From assembly GCA_963739175.1 (NCBI GenBank), contig CAVTZH010000008.1, forward strand, positions 372,001-436,000: DNA of 64,000 nt, read 5' to 3'. This document shows, in pieces, positions 44,916 to 52,844 of this stretch (positions are counted from its first letter, which is position 1; the number at the start of each line of letters is the position of its first letter). The stretch is from VAZQ01 sp963739175. GTDB taxonomy: Bacteria; Pseudomonadota; Alphaproteobacteria; Rhizobiales; Xanthobacteraceae. The notes below the pieces were generated by a model. The model searched no databases, was not told where the DNA came from, and was given only the letters and a program-made list of their open reading frames with translations. The position numbers and the translations under genes are program-made.

Positions 44916-45705
44916 ATGGCCAGTGAAATGAACGCATCCTTCAAGTCGCGCCTCCGATCCGGCGCACCGCAAATCGGAATCAGAAGTCAGCTTTGCAGCG
45001 CGCTCGCCGCCGAGGCCCTGGCGAGCTGCGGCTATGACTACGTCTATCTCGACATGGAGCATGCGCCCAACGATCTGATGTCAATCCTCCACCAAGCCAA
45101 CGCCATTGCCGCCGCATCGTCGCATACGGTCGTACGTCTCCCCGGCAATGACGGGCTGCTCATGCAGCGGCTGCTTGACCTCGGAATCAACAACCTCGTC
45201 ATCCCCATGGTCGAAAGCGCAAACGACGCAGCGCGGTCAGTCGCTGCCACACGGTATCCGCCAAAGGGCAACCGCAGTGCGGCTGCCGTGCACCGCGGCA
45301 ACCGCTTCGGACTAGACGCAGCTTATCTTAGCGATGTGCTGGAGAGGATTTGCCTCATCGTGCAGATTGAGTTCGCGCGCGGGACTCGAGCATGTGTCGG
45401 AGATCGCTGCCGTTGACGGCGTCGATGGCATCTTGTTTGGCCCGGCCGATTTGGCAGCCGATCTTGGTCATCTCGGCAACGCCACCCATGCGGAGGTCGT
45501 GGCTGCAATTGGCGGGGGCGTAGAACGCGTTCGAGCCGCGGGAAAATTCCCCGGCATGTCCACGGCCGACCCGAAGTTGGCGAGAGATTGGTTCGCTCGC
45601 GGCTGCTGCTTCGTTTCAATCGGCGCCGACCTGCAACTTCTGACTCGCAGCGCACATCACCACCTCGAGCCGTTGCAGGATATTCGCATTGCTAACAAAA
45701 ATTGA
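44916..45705 (+). pseudogene. HpcH/HpaI aldolase/citrate lyase family protein, one frameshift
   Basis: About 262 residues when joined. The first part has GIRSQLCSALAAEALASCGY and DYVYLDMEHAPNDL (residues ~35-50), the acidic metal-site and barrel motif, then VVRLPGNDGLLMQRLLDLG (Arg of the phosphate/pyruvate site) and IPMVESANDA. The second part has GLEHVSEIAAVDGVDGILFG and PADLAADLG, the GPxDL motif. A one-base insertion in TT at 45372-45373 breaks frame; removal restores VQIESRAGLEHVSE. Class II pyruvate aldolases of this family split 4-hydroxy-2-keto acids. With the LeuCD-like and ThDP neighbours this fits a keto/hydroxy-acid catabolic route. GGAGACGTC precedes the ATG. Confidence 0.87.
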
Positions 45706-46447
45706 CTGAACGCGATCCGTACCCCGGTTGGCACGACTAGTTACACGCGCGCTTTCGGCCTCGCCAATGATTGGCGCAATCATTGGCGGGAACGCGGGCG
45801 CCGCGACAGTCATCGCCACAAGCCTTTGAAAAAGCTGGTGGCGGACGCAGTCGCCATCGAACTGGTCTCCATGGCCAAATTCCCTGATACACGGGAATCT
45901 GCAGGGAATTTTTCGCGATTTGCCGGAATCTGACCCTGAAATGCATCGGCAGGCACCAAGCAACCATGGGGGTTGCCGATGTGAATTCCCTACCCAAGGG
46001 AGCAGGGAATTCTTGCCTTCAGATCAGGGAATTTGGAGGCACGATCAGCGAATTTTGTCGCAGCCGGGAGATTCCGCGGCTCTGAATTTCTGAATTTTGT
46101 TAGGGCCATCGCAGGTGACGGGCCCCAACCGCCTGGACTTGAATCACCCCGTCAAAACCCATAGAATAGTGGAACCTCCCAGGCGCAAGGAATAGCAACA
46201 AGATCGCTGGTGCAGGGCAACGAGAATGCGGGATGTCCCGGCATTGGTCGCTGCTCTTGCGTAGCGTTGTTGCTCGCGAGCGCAGCACCCATTGTCGGCA
46301 CCGCAATCGACGGCCGTCCCTCAGTACGACCGGCGTGCGGTAGCATTCCTATTCTGCGCGCCCGCCACGATCGATCAGGCCTGTGCGACAGCAAGGCATG
46401 GGGCTCGCCAGCGCGCGGGGGGCACGAACCAATCGAGTGGGTGTTTC
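45706..46447. repeat. Gene-free stretch with degenerate GGGAATT-type repeats
   Basis: No convincing gene in 742 bases. Between ~45878 and 46060 the motif GGGAATT, or its complement AATTCCC, recurs at least six times in both orientations (for example AATTCCCTGATACACGGGAAT at its start and AGCAGGGAATTCTTG later), with variable spacers. Further downstream, GAATTTCTGAATTTTG near 46083-46100 looks like a decayed copy. Such stretches often border integrated phage-like or integrative-element DNA in related genomes (recollection, not verified), and here the next genes are indeed phage-like. Confidence 0.5.
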
Positions 46448-46822
46448 ATGGCCAACGATTCAATTTGGGTACGTCTGAACGAAGCGGCCAGGCTCGTCAT
46501 GGACGCGGCCGCCGGGTGCTCGAAGGAGGAGGCGCAAGCCGATATCTGTCAGGCTGTTGCCGACGGTGTCATCCGGATTCGGGGCCGACTGAAGAATCAG
46601 GCCACCGGGCCTATGAGGTCGAAGGAAGTACTTGAAGGCCCGGCCTTTGACATCAAGCCAACGATGAAGCCAGACGATCTGGACTGGGAGCAATCCCGTC
46701 CGCTGAAACCGTGGACAGTTCGTCGGGGGAGTTACTCCCTGCCCGGGTCCTGGATCCTGGACTGGATCGAACTTTCCAGTACTGACATCGCGAGCCGTTT
46801 TGTGTGCCGGCGGGCGAGCTAG
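46448..46822 (+). CDS. Hypothetical protein, 124 residues
   Basis: ATG at 46448. The sequence ANDSIWVRLNEAARLVMDAA, then GCSKEEAQADICQAVADGVI, looks like a small DNA-binding or adaptor-type helical domain, followed by RIRGRLKN. The second half is Trp-rich (LDWEQSRPLKPWTV, GSWILDWIEL). I know no named family for it. It lies between the repeat region and the ParB-methyltransferase gene, in the same direction, so it may belong to the same mobile element. Confidence 0.6.
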   Translation: MANDSIWVRLNEAARLVMDAAAGCSKEEAQADICQAVADGVIRIRGRLKNQATGPMRSKEVLEGPAFDIKPTMKPDDLDWEQSRPLKPWTVRRGSYSLPGSWILDWIELSSTDIASRFVCRRAS

Positions 46823-46896
46823 AGGGCGCCGGCACCGCCGCCAACCACCAAAACAAATAGTCGGCCGAAGATGGAGGCCGCGAGACGGGCCATCCG

Positions 46897-47046
46897 ATGA
46901 GCTTTATCCCGGTGGGCCACCGGACCAGGCTGCCTTACCGAACAAGCAATTTTGTGGTCAGGTCCGCGCCAAAGCTCAAGGATCTGAGGCTGCCTGACGT
47001 TTCCGACGATACGATCTTAAGAGCTGCCGGTCGGCGCCGCAAATAG
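46897..47046 (+). CDS. Small hypothetical protein, 49 residues
   Basis: MSFIPVGHRTRLPYRTSN begins a short basic ORF ending in AGRRRK. Composition is plausible (KLKDLRLPDVSDDTILRAA), but no family or strong ribosome-binding site is seen (weak GGAGG about 22 bases upstream). It lies in the same direction between two accessory genes. Weak prediction. Confidence 0.3.
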   Translation: MSFIPVGHRTRLPYRTSNFVVRSAPKLKDLRLPDVSDDTILRAAGRRRK

Positions 47047-47173
47047 CGCAAATACCGCATGCCGTCGTTGCTGCGTGCCGCGGCCCGCCTTCCCTGCTCT
47101 AAGCCAGTGCGCCGTTTGGCTAGGCATGCGGGGCGCCGTTGCACCGCCGCCTCGCCACGTGCCGGAGGTGAGA

Positions 47174-48539
47174 ATGGCGCGATCTAATCGACCTCGCGGA
47201 AATGGCTACCCTCTTTCCCGCAATCTGGCCCCCCGCCTCGTGGCTGTGGCGGCCTGCAAACCCCTGGGCCGTGAGACACGGAAGCACCCACCGCATCAGG
47301 TGGCCAAACTTGCTGCCAGCCTGGAGCGGTTTGGATTCGTCGTGCCGATCCTGGTCGATGCCGACGGACGGGTCGTCGCCGGCTGGGGCTTGGTACTCGC
47401 GGCCCGGCGGCTCGGGCTCACCGAGGTGCCAGCAGTCACCTTGACCGACCTCGCCGACGCCGAGCTGAGGGCGCTACGCTTGGCCCTCAACCGGCTGGCT
47501 GACGACGCCGTATGGGACCCCGCCGCCCTCTCGCTGGAGTTCTCCGACATCTTGCAGATCGATTCCCAGGTCGAGCTCGAGATCACCGGTTTCGAGAGCG
47601 GCGAGATCGAGGGCCTGATGGGTGGGTCCGGTATCGACCAGGAGGACGAATTACCGGAGGTCGAAGACGGCACCGCGCCGGTGACGCAATTGGGCGACCT
47701 TTGGACCCTTGGCGAACATCACCTCTATTGCGGGGATGCCCTCGACCCCGACAGCTACGCCCGAGTGTTGGGGACCGACAAGCCGAGCATGGCGTTTATC
47801 GATCCGCCCTACAACGTGCCGGTGGCGGGCCACGTGTCCGGGTCTGGGCGCGGTCAAGCACGGCGACTTCGCCATGGGGTCGGGCGAGCTCTCCTCGACC
47901 CAATTTATACACTTCTTGAAGACCTCGCTTGGCCTTGCGGCAACGCGGTCCATCGATGGCGCCATCCATTATGTCTGCATGGACTGGCGACACCTGCGCG
48001 AGCTCACGGCTGCCGGCGACGGCGTCTACAGCGAGCTCAAGAACCTTTGCATTTGGAACAAGAGCAATGCCGGCATGGGCTCGCTCTATCGGTCCAAGCA
48101 CGAGCTCATCTTCGTGTTCAAGGTGGGAAAGAAGCCGCACGTCAACAACGTGGCGCTCGGCAAGTGGGGCCGGCACCGGACCAATGTCTGGGACTACGTG
48201 AGCCAGAACACCCTGAACGGGACCAAGAAGAGCAAGCTTGCTCTGCACCCAACCGTCAAGCCGGTGGCCATGATCGCGGACGCGATCCGTGACTGCTCCA
48301 ACCGTGGTGGCCTGATCCTTGATCCCTTCGGTGGCGCGGGAACGACACTGATTGCGGCGGAACGGACCGGCCGTCGCGCCCGTTTGATCGAGCTCGAACC
48401 AATCTTCGTGGACGTGACCATCGAGCGTTGGCAGCGGCTGACCGGCGGCACCGCACTTCATGCGGTGAGCGGTAAGCCATTTGTGCGGCTCGACAACAAC
48501 GGCACCACCGACGCCGACGAGGACGGAGCGGATGCCTAG
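47174..48539 (+). pseudogene. ParB-domain/DNA methyltransferase (N4/N6 amino type), one frameshift
   Basis: About 454 residues restored. The N-terminal ParB/Srx-like domain (~20-115) has HQVAKLAASLERFGFVVPIL and VDADGRVVAGWGLVLAARRL, with the GxxR-type pocket. The C-terminal methyltransferase has CGDAL (~195), FIDPPYNVP (~215, catalytic DPPY motif IV), HPTVKPVAMI and LDPFGGAGTTLIAAERTGRR (~375-395, SAM-binding motif I), the beta-class order. A one-base insertion in GGG at 47840-47842 breaks it just after the DPPY motif; removal restores HVSGLGAVKHGDFAMGSGE. GGAGGTGAGA precedes the ATG. The stop overlaps the DUF5681 gene. This fusion is common in phages and integrative elements and is not linked here to a restriction enzyme. 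Confidence 0.88.
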
Positions 48540-49020
48540 GCGGAAGACCACGATGCCGCAAAGAGAGGGCGACGGTGGCGGCTACGAGGTCGGCTATGGC
48601 CGGCCTCCAACGCACAGTCGGTTCCGACCGGGGCAATCCGGCAACCCCGCCGGACGCCGCAAAGGGGTGCGCAATCTCAAGACCGACGTGATGCGCAGCC
48701 TGAGGACCCCGGTCAAGGTGAAGGAGGGCGGCCGCTCAAGGACGAGGTCGACGCAGGAAGGTGTTCTTCTGGTGTTGCGGGAGAAGGCCCTCCGAGGCGA
48801 CGCGCGCGCGCTCGACCGGTTCCTTGAGCTGGCGCTGCGGTACAATAGCGACCCAGGCGAGATCGGTCCCACCCAAGGGCTGGCCGCCGATGACCAAGCC
48901 ATTCTCGCCGCCTATGAGGCGGAGGTCTCCGCCGCCGCGACGACCCCGACAACTACTCAGTCCGATGCTGGTCCCGCTCTGAAATCCGGCGACCCTCTAG
49001 ACAAGAAGGCCGCCCAATGA
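48532..49020 (+). CDS. DUF5681 domain protein
   Basis: 162 residues. HSRFRPGQSGNPAGRRKGVRN (in part, residues ~28-45) is the diagnostic DUF5681 motif, followed by a basic LKTDVMRSL helix and an Ala-rich acidic tail. The start overlaps the methyltransferase stop and its own stop overlaps the next small ORF (ATGA), so the three are coupled. In related genomes this gene usually stands between a ParB-methyltransferase and a terminase-like or other phage gene. No terminase follows here, so the element is probably truncated. Confidence 0.88.
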   Translation: MPRRKTTMPQREGDGGGYEVGYGRPPTHSRFRPGQSGNPAGRRKGVRNLKTDVMRSLRTPVKVKEGGRSRTRSTQEGVLLVLREKALRGDARALDRFLELALRYNSDPGEIGPTQGLAADDQAILAAYEAEVSAAATTPTTTQSDAGPALKSGDPLDKKAAQ

Positions 49021-49139
49021 ACGAACACGTCGTCTTGGCTGCGCTGTGCGAGTCGCTCGATAAAGACTCGGACAACGAATTCCGGGCGGTCGCCACGATC
49101 AAGATCGGCCCCATCAGGCGCGCTGGAAAGGGAAGGTGA
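49017..49139 (+). CDS. Small ORF coupled to DUF5681 gene, 40 residues
   Basis: ATGA overlap with the DUF5681 stop. Sequence MNEHVVLAALCESLDKDSDN ends IGPIRRAGKGR. It may be an intact small protein or the 5' stub of a longer gene (a terminase-like gene is expected at this place) truncated by deletion. From 49140 to 49444 I see no gene. Confidence 0.4.
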   Translation: MNEHVVLAALCESLDKDSDNEFRAVATIKIGPIRRAGKGR

Positions 49140-49444
49140 GAATTCCGACCTCGATCCCCCCATACAATGCCAAACGGCAGCAACTTGTGTTGGGAAGTTG
49201 TCAACCGAGACCATGAAATTCTTGCGCGCGGCGTTTCCGACACGCATGCCGAACATGCGGCATCAAAGGTCAAGCCAGCGATGCAAACATAGCCAACTGG
49301 TCGCCGCTATGAGTTGCTCCCAGCGCGGCGCCCCAGGCCGCCACCCATGCCCGAGGTGCCACCGCAACGCCCGGTCCTTTCATTCACCTCACAATCGAGA
49401 CACTTCAGGTTTGTCCGTTGCCCGCTTCGGCGAAAGGAAATCAC

Positions 49445-49621
49445 ATGGCCGGTCAAGAAACGCCAACCGAGGCAGGAGCTTCGTCAGCATGTCCCGATTG
49501 CGGAACAGAAATGGCTATTCTCCATATCACACCAATTTTGTTCGTCAGTGAATTCGAGGAACTCACGCTCGCATGTCAAAAGTGCGGTTCTACGAAAATA
49601 CTCAAGATCAAACGCAGCTGA
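49445..49621 (+). CDS. Small zinc-ribbon protein, 58 residues
   Basis: After a short polar N-terminus come CPDCGTEM and, 25 residues later, CQKCGSTK: two CxxC knuckles that should bind one zinc ion. AILHITPILFVSEFEELTLA separates them as beta strands. No signal peptide. Small stand-alone ribbons like this occur as nucleic-acid or protein-binding accessory proteins, but no function is known. ATG 49445 has GCGAAAGGAAATCAC upstream, a good ribosome-binding site. Confidence 0.72.
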   Translation: MAGQETPTEAGASSACPDCGTEMAILHITPILFVSEFEELTLACQKCGSTKILKIKRS

Positions 49622-49978
49622 TAATCCATCTACTGTCTGCCAAAAAGGGGCGTGTCCTCGGCTACTGACTAGCCGGGGTTTTCTTTGGCCGAGTTGCGGG
49701 GCTACAGCGGGAACGTCTCACCCCCTGCCGCAGAAGACGATTGATAGAGAATCACCCGGTAGCTGAACACTGTCTGACTTTGGGAGGTCTCTTATGGTGC
49801 ATGCGATCCAGCATTTGCTCATCACTTGGCGTGTTCGCCGCGCATCCGAATCCCGATGATGTCCGCTTTGGGTCACAAGCAGACGTCACGAGATTAGGCG
49901 GACGTTATGAGAGCAGGCTTACGATTTTTGCTTCGAGAGCGGCTCGGCAACTTCGCGGGCGGCGCGCTAAATCGGAGC
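49622..49978. other. Gene-free stretch
   Basis: No gene recognised. A copy of the 24-base palindromic repeat lies at 49861-49884; the rest is unremarkable. Confidence 0.5.
49861..49884. repeat. Palindromic intergenic repeat, copy 1
   Basis: GTCCGCTTTGGGTCACAAGC followed by AGAC. The arms GTCCGCTT and AAGCAGAC can form a hairpin. First copy seen from the left; no copies were noticed left of it. Confidence 0.75.
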
Positions 49979-50398
49979 TTACCGTGGCCCCCACGGGGAG
50001 CGGTATAGGAGCAGATTGCGGTCCTCGTGCCAGCCATGCGGATGTCTATGTTCGAGGCTGCGCAATTCATTGCGGGCCAAGCTAAGCTCGGTTCGCAAGC
50101 TCCGTTGCACCACTTCGGATTCCACGAGCGCGGCTCGCAGTCGAGCAACTTCCTCCGCTTCGGAGGTCCCCGCGCCAGTCGTTTCGATCTGCCGAGCGTC
50201 GCTCGGTATGTGCTGCCACGCGATCACGAGCGCTGCCACTGCCATCCCCGCGCTTGCGGTCCGTAGGAACGCGCGCAACAAGACGCTGCGCGGCTCCGCC
50301 CTCGTTAAAGTGGCGGCATCCGCCAGTGGACCAACTTCCCGCTCAAGACCGCGCAGGAGGTCGGGTGCTTTGTCGCGGTCGGGTTGGGCGTCAAGCAA
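49979..50398 (-). CDS. Hypothetical protein with one membrane segment and a coiled coil, 139 residues
   Basis: Starts at TTG 50398 with GCGGAGAGCC upstream. The first ~45 residues are cytosolic-like (LLRGLEREVGPLADAA). A hydrophobic segment (SAGMAVAALVIAWQHI, ~50-66) probably spans the membrane, followed by an Ala/Glu-rich helix (AEEVARLRAALVESEVVQRS, ~80-100) of heptad character. The C-terminus is His/Arg-rich. Similar single-pass coiled-coil proteins exist, but I can name no family. Real-gene status is moderate. Confidence 0.45.
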   Translation of the reverse strand: MLDAQPDRDKAPDLLRGLEREVGPLADAATLTRAEPRSVLLRAFLRTASAGMAVAALVIAWQHIPSDARQIETTGAGTSEAEEVARLRAALVESEVVQRSLRTELSLARNELRSLEHRHPHGWHEDRNLLLYRSPWGPR

Positions 50399-50545
50399 TG
50401 CCAGGGGCTCTCCGCAGGATGTTCTACTAATGAGAAACCCATCGGGTTAATGCTTCGTTCCGGTTGGTGCCGCCAGCCAGCGAATGGTGTGGATGTATGG
50501 GCTTTGATTCTCGCTTGGTTAAGTCCCGTATCTCAGCGAAAACGC

Positions 50546-50573
50546 ATGTCCGCTTATGACCCACTTCGGACAT
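50546..50573. repeat. Palindromic intergenic repeat, copy 2
   Basis: ATGTCCGCTTATGACCCACT continuing TCGGACAT. Same family as copy 1, with arms ATGTCCG/CGGACAT. It lies just past the end of the following Bug receptor gene. Confidence 0.72.
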
Positions 50574-50609
50574 GGATGGCCGGGTCTCGAACGTCGCCGG
50601 ATCGACAAG

Positions 50610-51587
50610 CTACGCGGGCTTAATATGTGCGCTTCTGACCACATTGGCCCATTTTTCCGTCTCCGCAGCTATGAACGTCCCGAAGTCGGCCGGTGAGAGC
50701 GAAAACACTGTCCCGCCTAAATCGGTAAGTCGTGCCCGAATCTTGGTGTCGGCCAGCGCGGCATTGATCTGCTCGTTGAGCGTGTCGATGATCTCGGCGG
50801 GCGTCCCCTTCGTCGCACCAAATCCATTCCAAAAGCTCGCCTCGTAACCCGGAAGGAATTCGCCCACGCTCGGGGTTTCGGGCAGCATTTGCGAACGCGC
50901 TGCGGTCGTCACAGCCAGCGCCCGCAGTCTGCCTGTCCGAATGTGCTCAATTGAATTGCCCAGGTTGTCGAACATGACTTGCACCTGACCGCTGATCAGA
51001 TCAGTCATCGCGGGCGCACCGCCGCGGTAGGGTACGTGCACCATGTCGACCCCTGCCCTGATCTTGAACAACTCGCCCGAAACATGGCCCGACGTTCCAT
51101 TGCCGGCTGACGCCATACTCAGCTTGCCCGGGTTGGCCTTGGCATAGGTGATGAATTCGGGAACGGTCGTGACCGGAACTGATGGGTGGACCTGCATCAC
51201 ATTTGGCAGGCGGATCGCACTCGCGATCGGCGCGATATCGCGAATGAAGTTGAAATTCAGCCTCTCATAGAGAGTCGCGTTGATCACATTGGGGGGAGTA
51301 ATCAGTAGGAGCGTGTAACCATCCGCCGGCGCGCGTACCGTCGCCTCGGTCGCGATGTTGCTGCTGGCACCCGGCCGGTTCTCGACCACGAATGGCTGGC
51401 CGAGCCGCTCCTGTAACCATTGACCGACCAGTCGCGCGACGATGTCGACTGTTCCGCCCGGCGGATAGCCGACCAGGATGCGCACTGGCCGCGATGGGTA
51501 GGCCTGCGCCCGCACAAAGTGGGGTGCCGCGGTTAGCACGGCAGCGCCGGTCGCCAAACGCAGAAATTGTCTACGGGGAAGATTCAT
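50610..51587 (-). CDS. Bug-family (TctC-like) substrate-binding protein with twin-arginine-type signal
   Basis: 325 residues. The N-terminus RRQFLRLATGAAVLTAAP has the RRxFLRL twin-arginine motif followed by a modest hydrophobic core and VRAQ, so export may use Tat, unlike the Sec-type signals of the other receptors. Mature part: PSRPVRILVGYPPGGTVDIV (PGGxxD pocket motif), VENRPGASSNIATEA and LSMASAGNGTSGHVSGELF. It is divergent from a LysR gene over ~108 bases. The ligand is unknown. Confidence 0.9.
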   Translation of the reverse strand: MNLPRRQFLRLATGAAVLTAAPHFVRAQAYPSRPVRILVGYPPGGTVDIVARLVGQWLQERLGQPFVVENRPGASSNIATEATVRAPADGYTLLLITPPNVINATLYERLNFNFIRDIAPIASAIRLPNVMQVHPSVPVTTVPEFITYAKANPGKLSMASAGNGTSGHVSGELFKIRAGVDMVHVPYRGGAPAMTDLISGQVQVMFDNLGNSIEHIRTGRLRALAVTTAARSQMLPETPSVGEFLPGYEASFWNGFGATKGTPAEIIDTLNEQINAALADTKIRARLTDLGGTVFSLSPADFGTFIAAETEKWANVVRSAHIKPA

Positions 51588-51653
51588 GATGGGCCCCTTT
51601 CTGGTGCTGAAAACCTGCCATCAGGCATCGGGTAGCACATGCAAACATCAAGA

Positions 51654-51668
51654 AATAACGGTATTATT
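51654..51668. promoter_or_regulatory. Inverted repeat in the Bug/LysR divergent gap
   Basis: AATAA-CGGTA-TTATT, 5-base arms with a 5-base centre, within the AT-rich part of the gap. Position and ATAA/TTAT half-sites fit a LysR autoregulatory site. If the LysR start is the ATG at 51639 instead, this would lie in its coding region, so the call is weak. Confidence 0.3.
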
Positions 51669-51695
51669 CGATCCCACCATCGCAATTTGGAATGG

Positions 51696-52649
51696 ATGGC
51701 CGTTATGCCGTGGAATGATCGCTTCCGACGTCGCCTCAAGTTGCACGATCTCGATATCCTGATGGCCGTCATGCAGACCGGCGGCATGGGAAAGGCAGCT
51801 ATTCAGCTCAGTATGTCCCAGTCTGCCGTTTCCAAGGCGATCGCCGATCTTGAACAAATCCTCGGCGTGAAACTGCTTGACCGCAGCCGGCGCGGGGCCG
51901 AGCCCACGCCCTACGGATCGGCCCTCATCAAGCGGGGTTTTGCAGTCTTCGACGAATTGCGCCGCGGCGTCGAGGACATCGACTTCCTCTCCGATCCCAC
52001 AGCAGGACAGATCAGGATGGGTGCGCCTGAGCCGGTCGCTGCAGCCATCGTTTCGCCCGTCATCGACAGCCTTTCGCGTCAACATCCAAAAATCGACTTC
52101 TATGTCACTTCTGCCGATTTGAGCATTCTGTACCGGCAACTTTCGGAGCGAAAGATTGAGTTCGTGATTTCCCGAATGCTAGGCCCGCCGACCGAGGAGC
52201 AGTCCGCGGAAGTCCTTTTCCACGATCCACTGGTAGTGATTGCGGGAAAAAGCAATCCATTGACGCGCCGCCGCAAGATTACCTTTAGCGAGTTGATGGA
52301 GGAGCCCTGGACCGTCCAACCGACCGATACGGGCTTTGGCTCGCTTGCCGCTAATGCATTTCGTGCAGCCGGTCTGGCACCCCCGCGGCTGACAGTCGCG
52401 ACTACTTCCTTCAACCTGCGAAGTGAATTGCTGGAGACTGGGCGATTTCTGACAGTTGTGCCTCACTTTTCAGTCAGACTGCCGCGTCCTCACCCGTCGC
52501 TCAAAGTACTGCCGGTCGAATTCCCGAATGTCGGACATCAGGTGGCAATCATCACGTTAAAGGGTCTATCGCTCAGCCCACTCGCACAGCTCTTTCTCGA
52601 CCGCGTCCGCGCCTTTGTTAAGCCACTGAAGAAGGTCCGGGTGCAATAA
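51696..52649 (+). CDS. LysR family transcriptional regulator
   Basis: 317 residues from ATG 51696; in-frame ATGs at 51639 and 51705 are alternatives. The helix-turn-helix is at ~10-70: LHDLDILMAVMQTGGMGKAA, then LSMSQSAVSKAIADLEQILG and the wing LLDRSRRGAEPTPYG. The effector domain (~95-300) has IRMGAPEPVAAAIVSPVIDS and the Asp/Gln-rich pocket strands. It is divergent from the Bug gene at 50610-51587 and likely regulates it in response to the receptor's ligand. Confidence 0.92.
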   Translation: MAVMPWNDRFRRRLKLHDLDILMAVMQTGGMGKAAIQLSMSQSAVSKAIADLEQILGVKLLDRSRRGAEPTPYGSALIKRGFAVFDELRRGVEDIDFLSDPTAGQIRMGAPEPVAAAIVSPVIDSLSRQHPKIDFYVTSADLSILYRQLSERKIEFVISRMLGPPTEEQSAEVLFHDPLVVIAGKSNPLTRRRKITFSELMEEPWTVQPTDTGFGSLAANAFRAAGLAPPRLTVATTSFNLRSELLETGRFLTVVPHFSVRLPRPHPSLKVLPVEFPNVGHQVAIITLKGLSLSPLAQLFLDRVRAFVKPLKKVRVQ

Positions 52650-52657
52650 ATCGGCAA

Positions 52658-52728
52658 GTCTGCTTATGGCCCAAAGCAGACATCGCGATGACCTGGCTCA
52701 AACGTCGGCTAAGGGCCAAATTCAGACA
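52658..52728. repeat. Palindromic intergenic repeat, copies 3 and 4
   Basis: Copy 3 (52658-52681) is GTCTGCTTATGGCCCAAAGC + AGAC, with perfect 8-base arms. Copy 4 (52704-52728) is a decayed version beginning GTCGGCTAAGGGCC. The pair sits between the LysR gene and the leucine-rich-repeat gene. Confidence 0.72.
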
Positions 52729-52844
52729 TACGGCCCGTGGTTAGACGGCATGATTTCTGCCTGCGCGACCTCCCATGGGTATGCTAGTTCTCAGTCCCAA
52801 CGCGCTCGGTATTCGCCAAGCAGGCGGGTGGGGAATTCCTCGGG

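Noticed and set aside
48957..49256. A 99-residue leftward frame opposite DUF5681 and downstream DNA
   Set aside because: No recognisable motif and antisense to coupled rightward genes.
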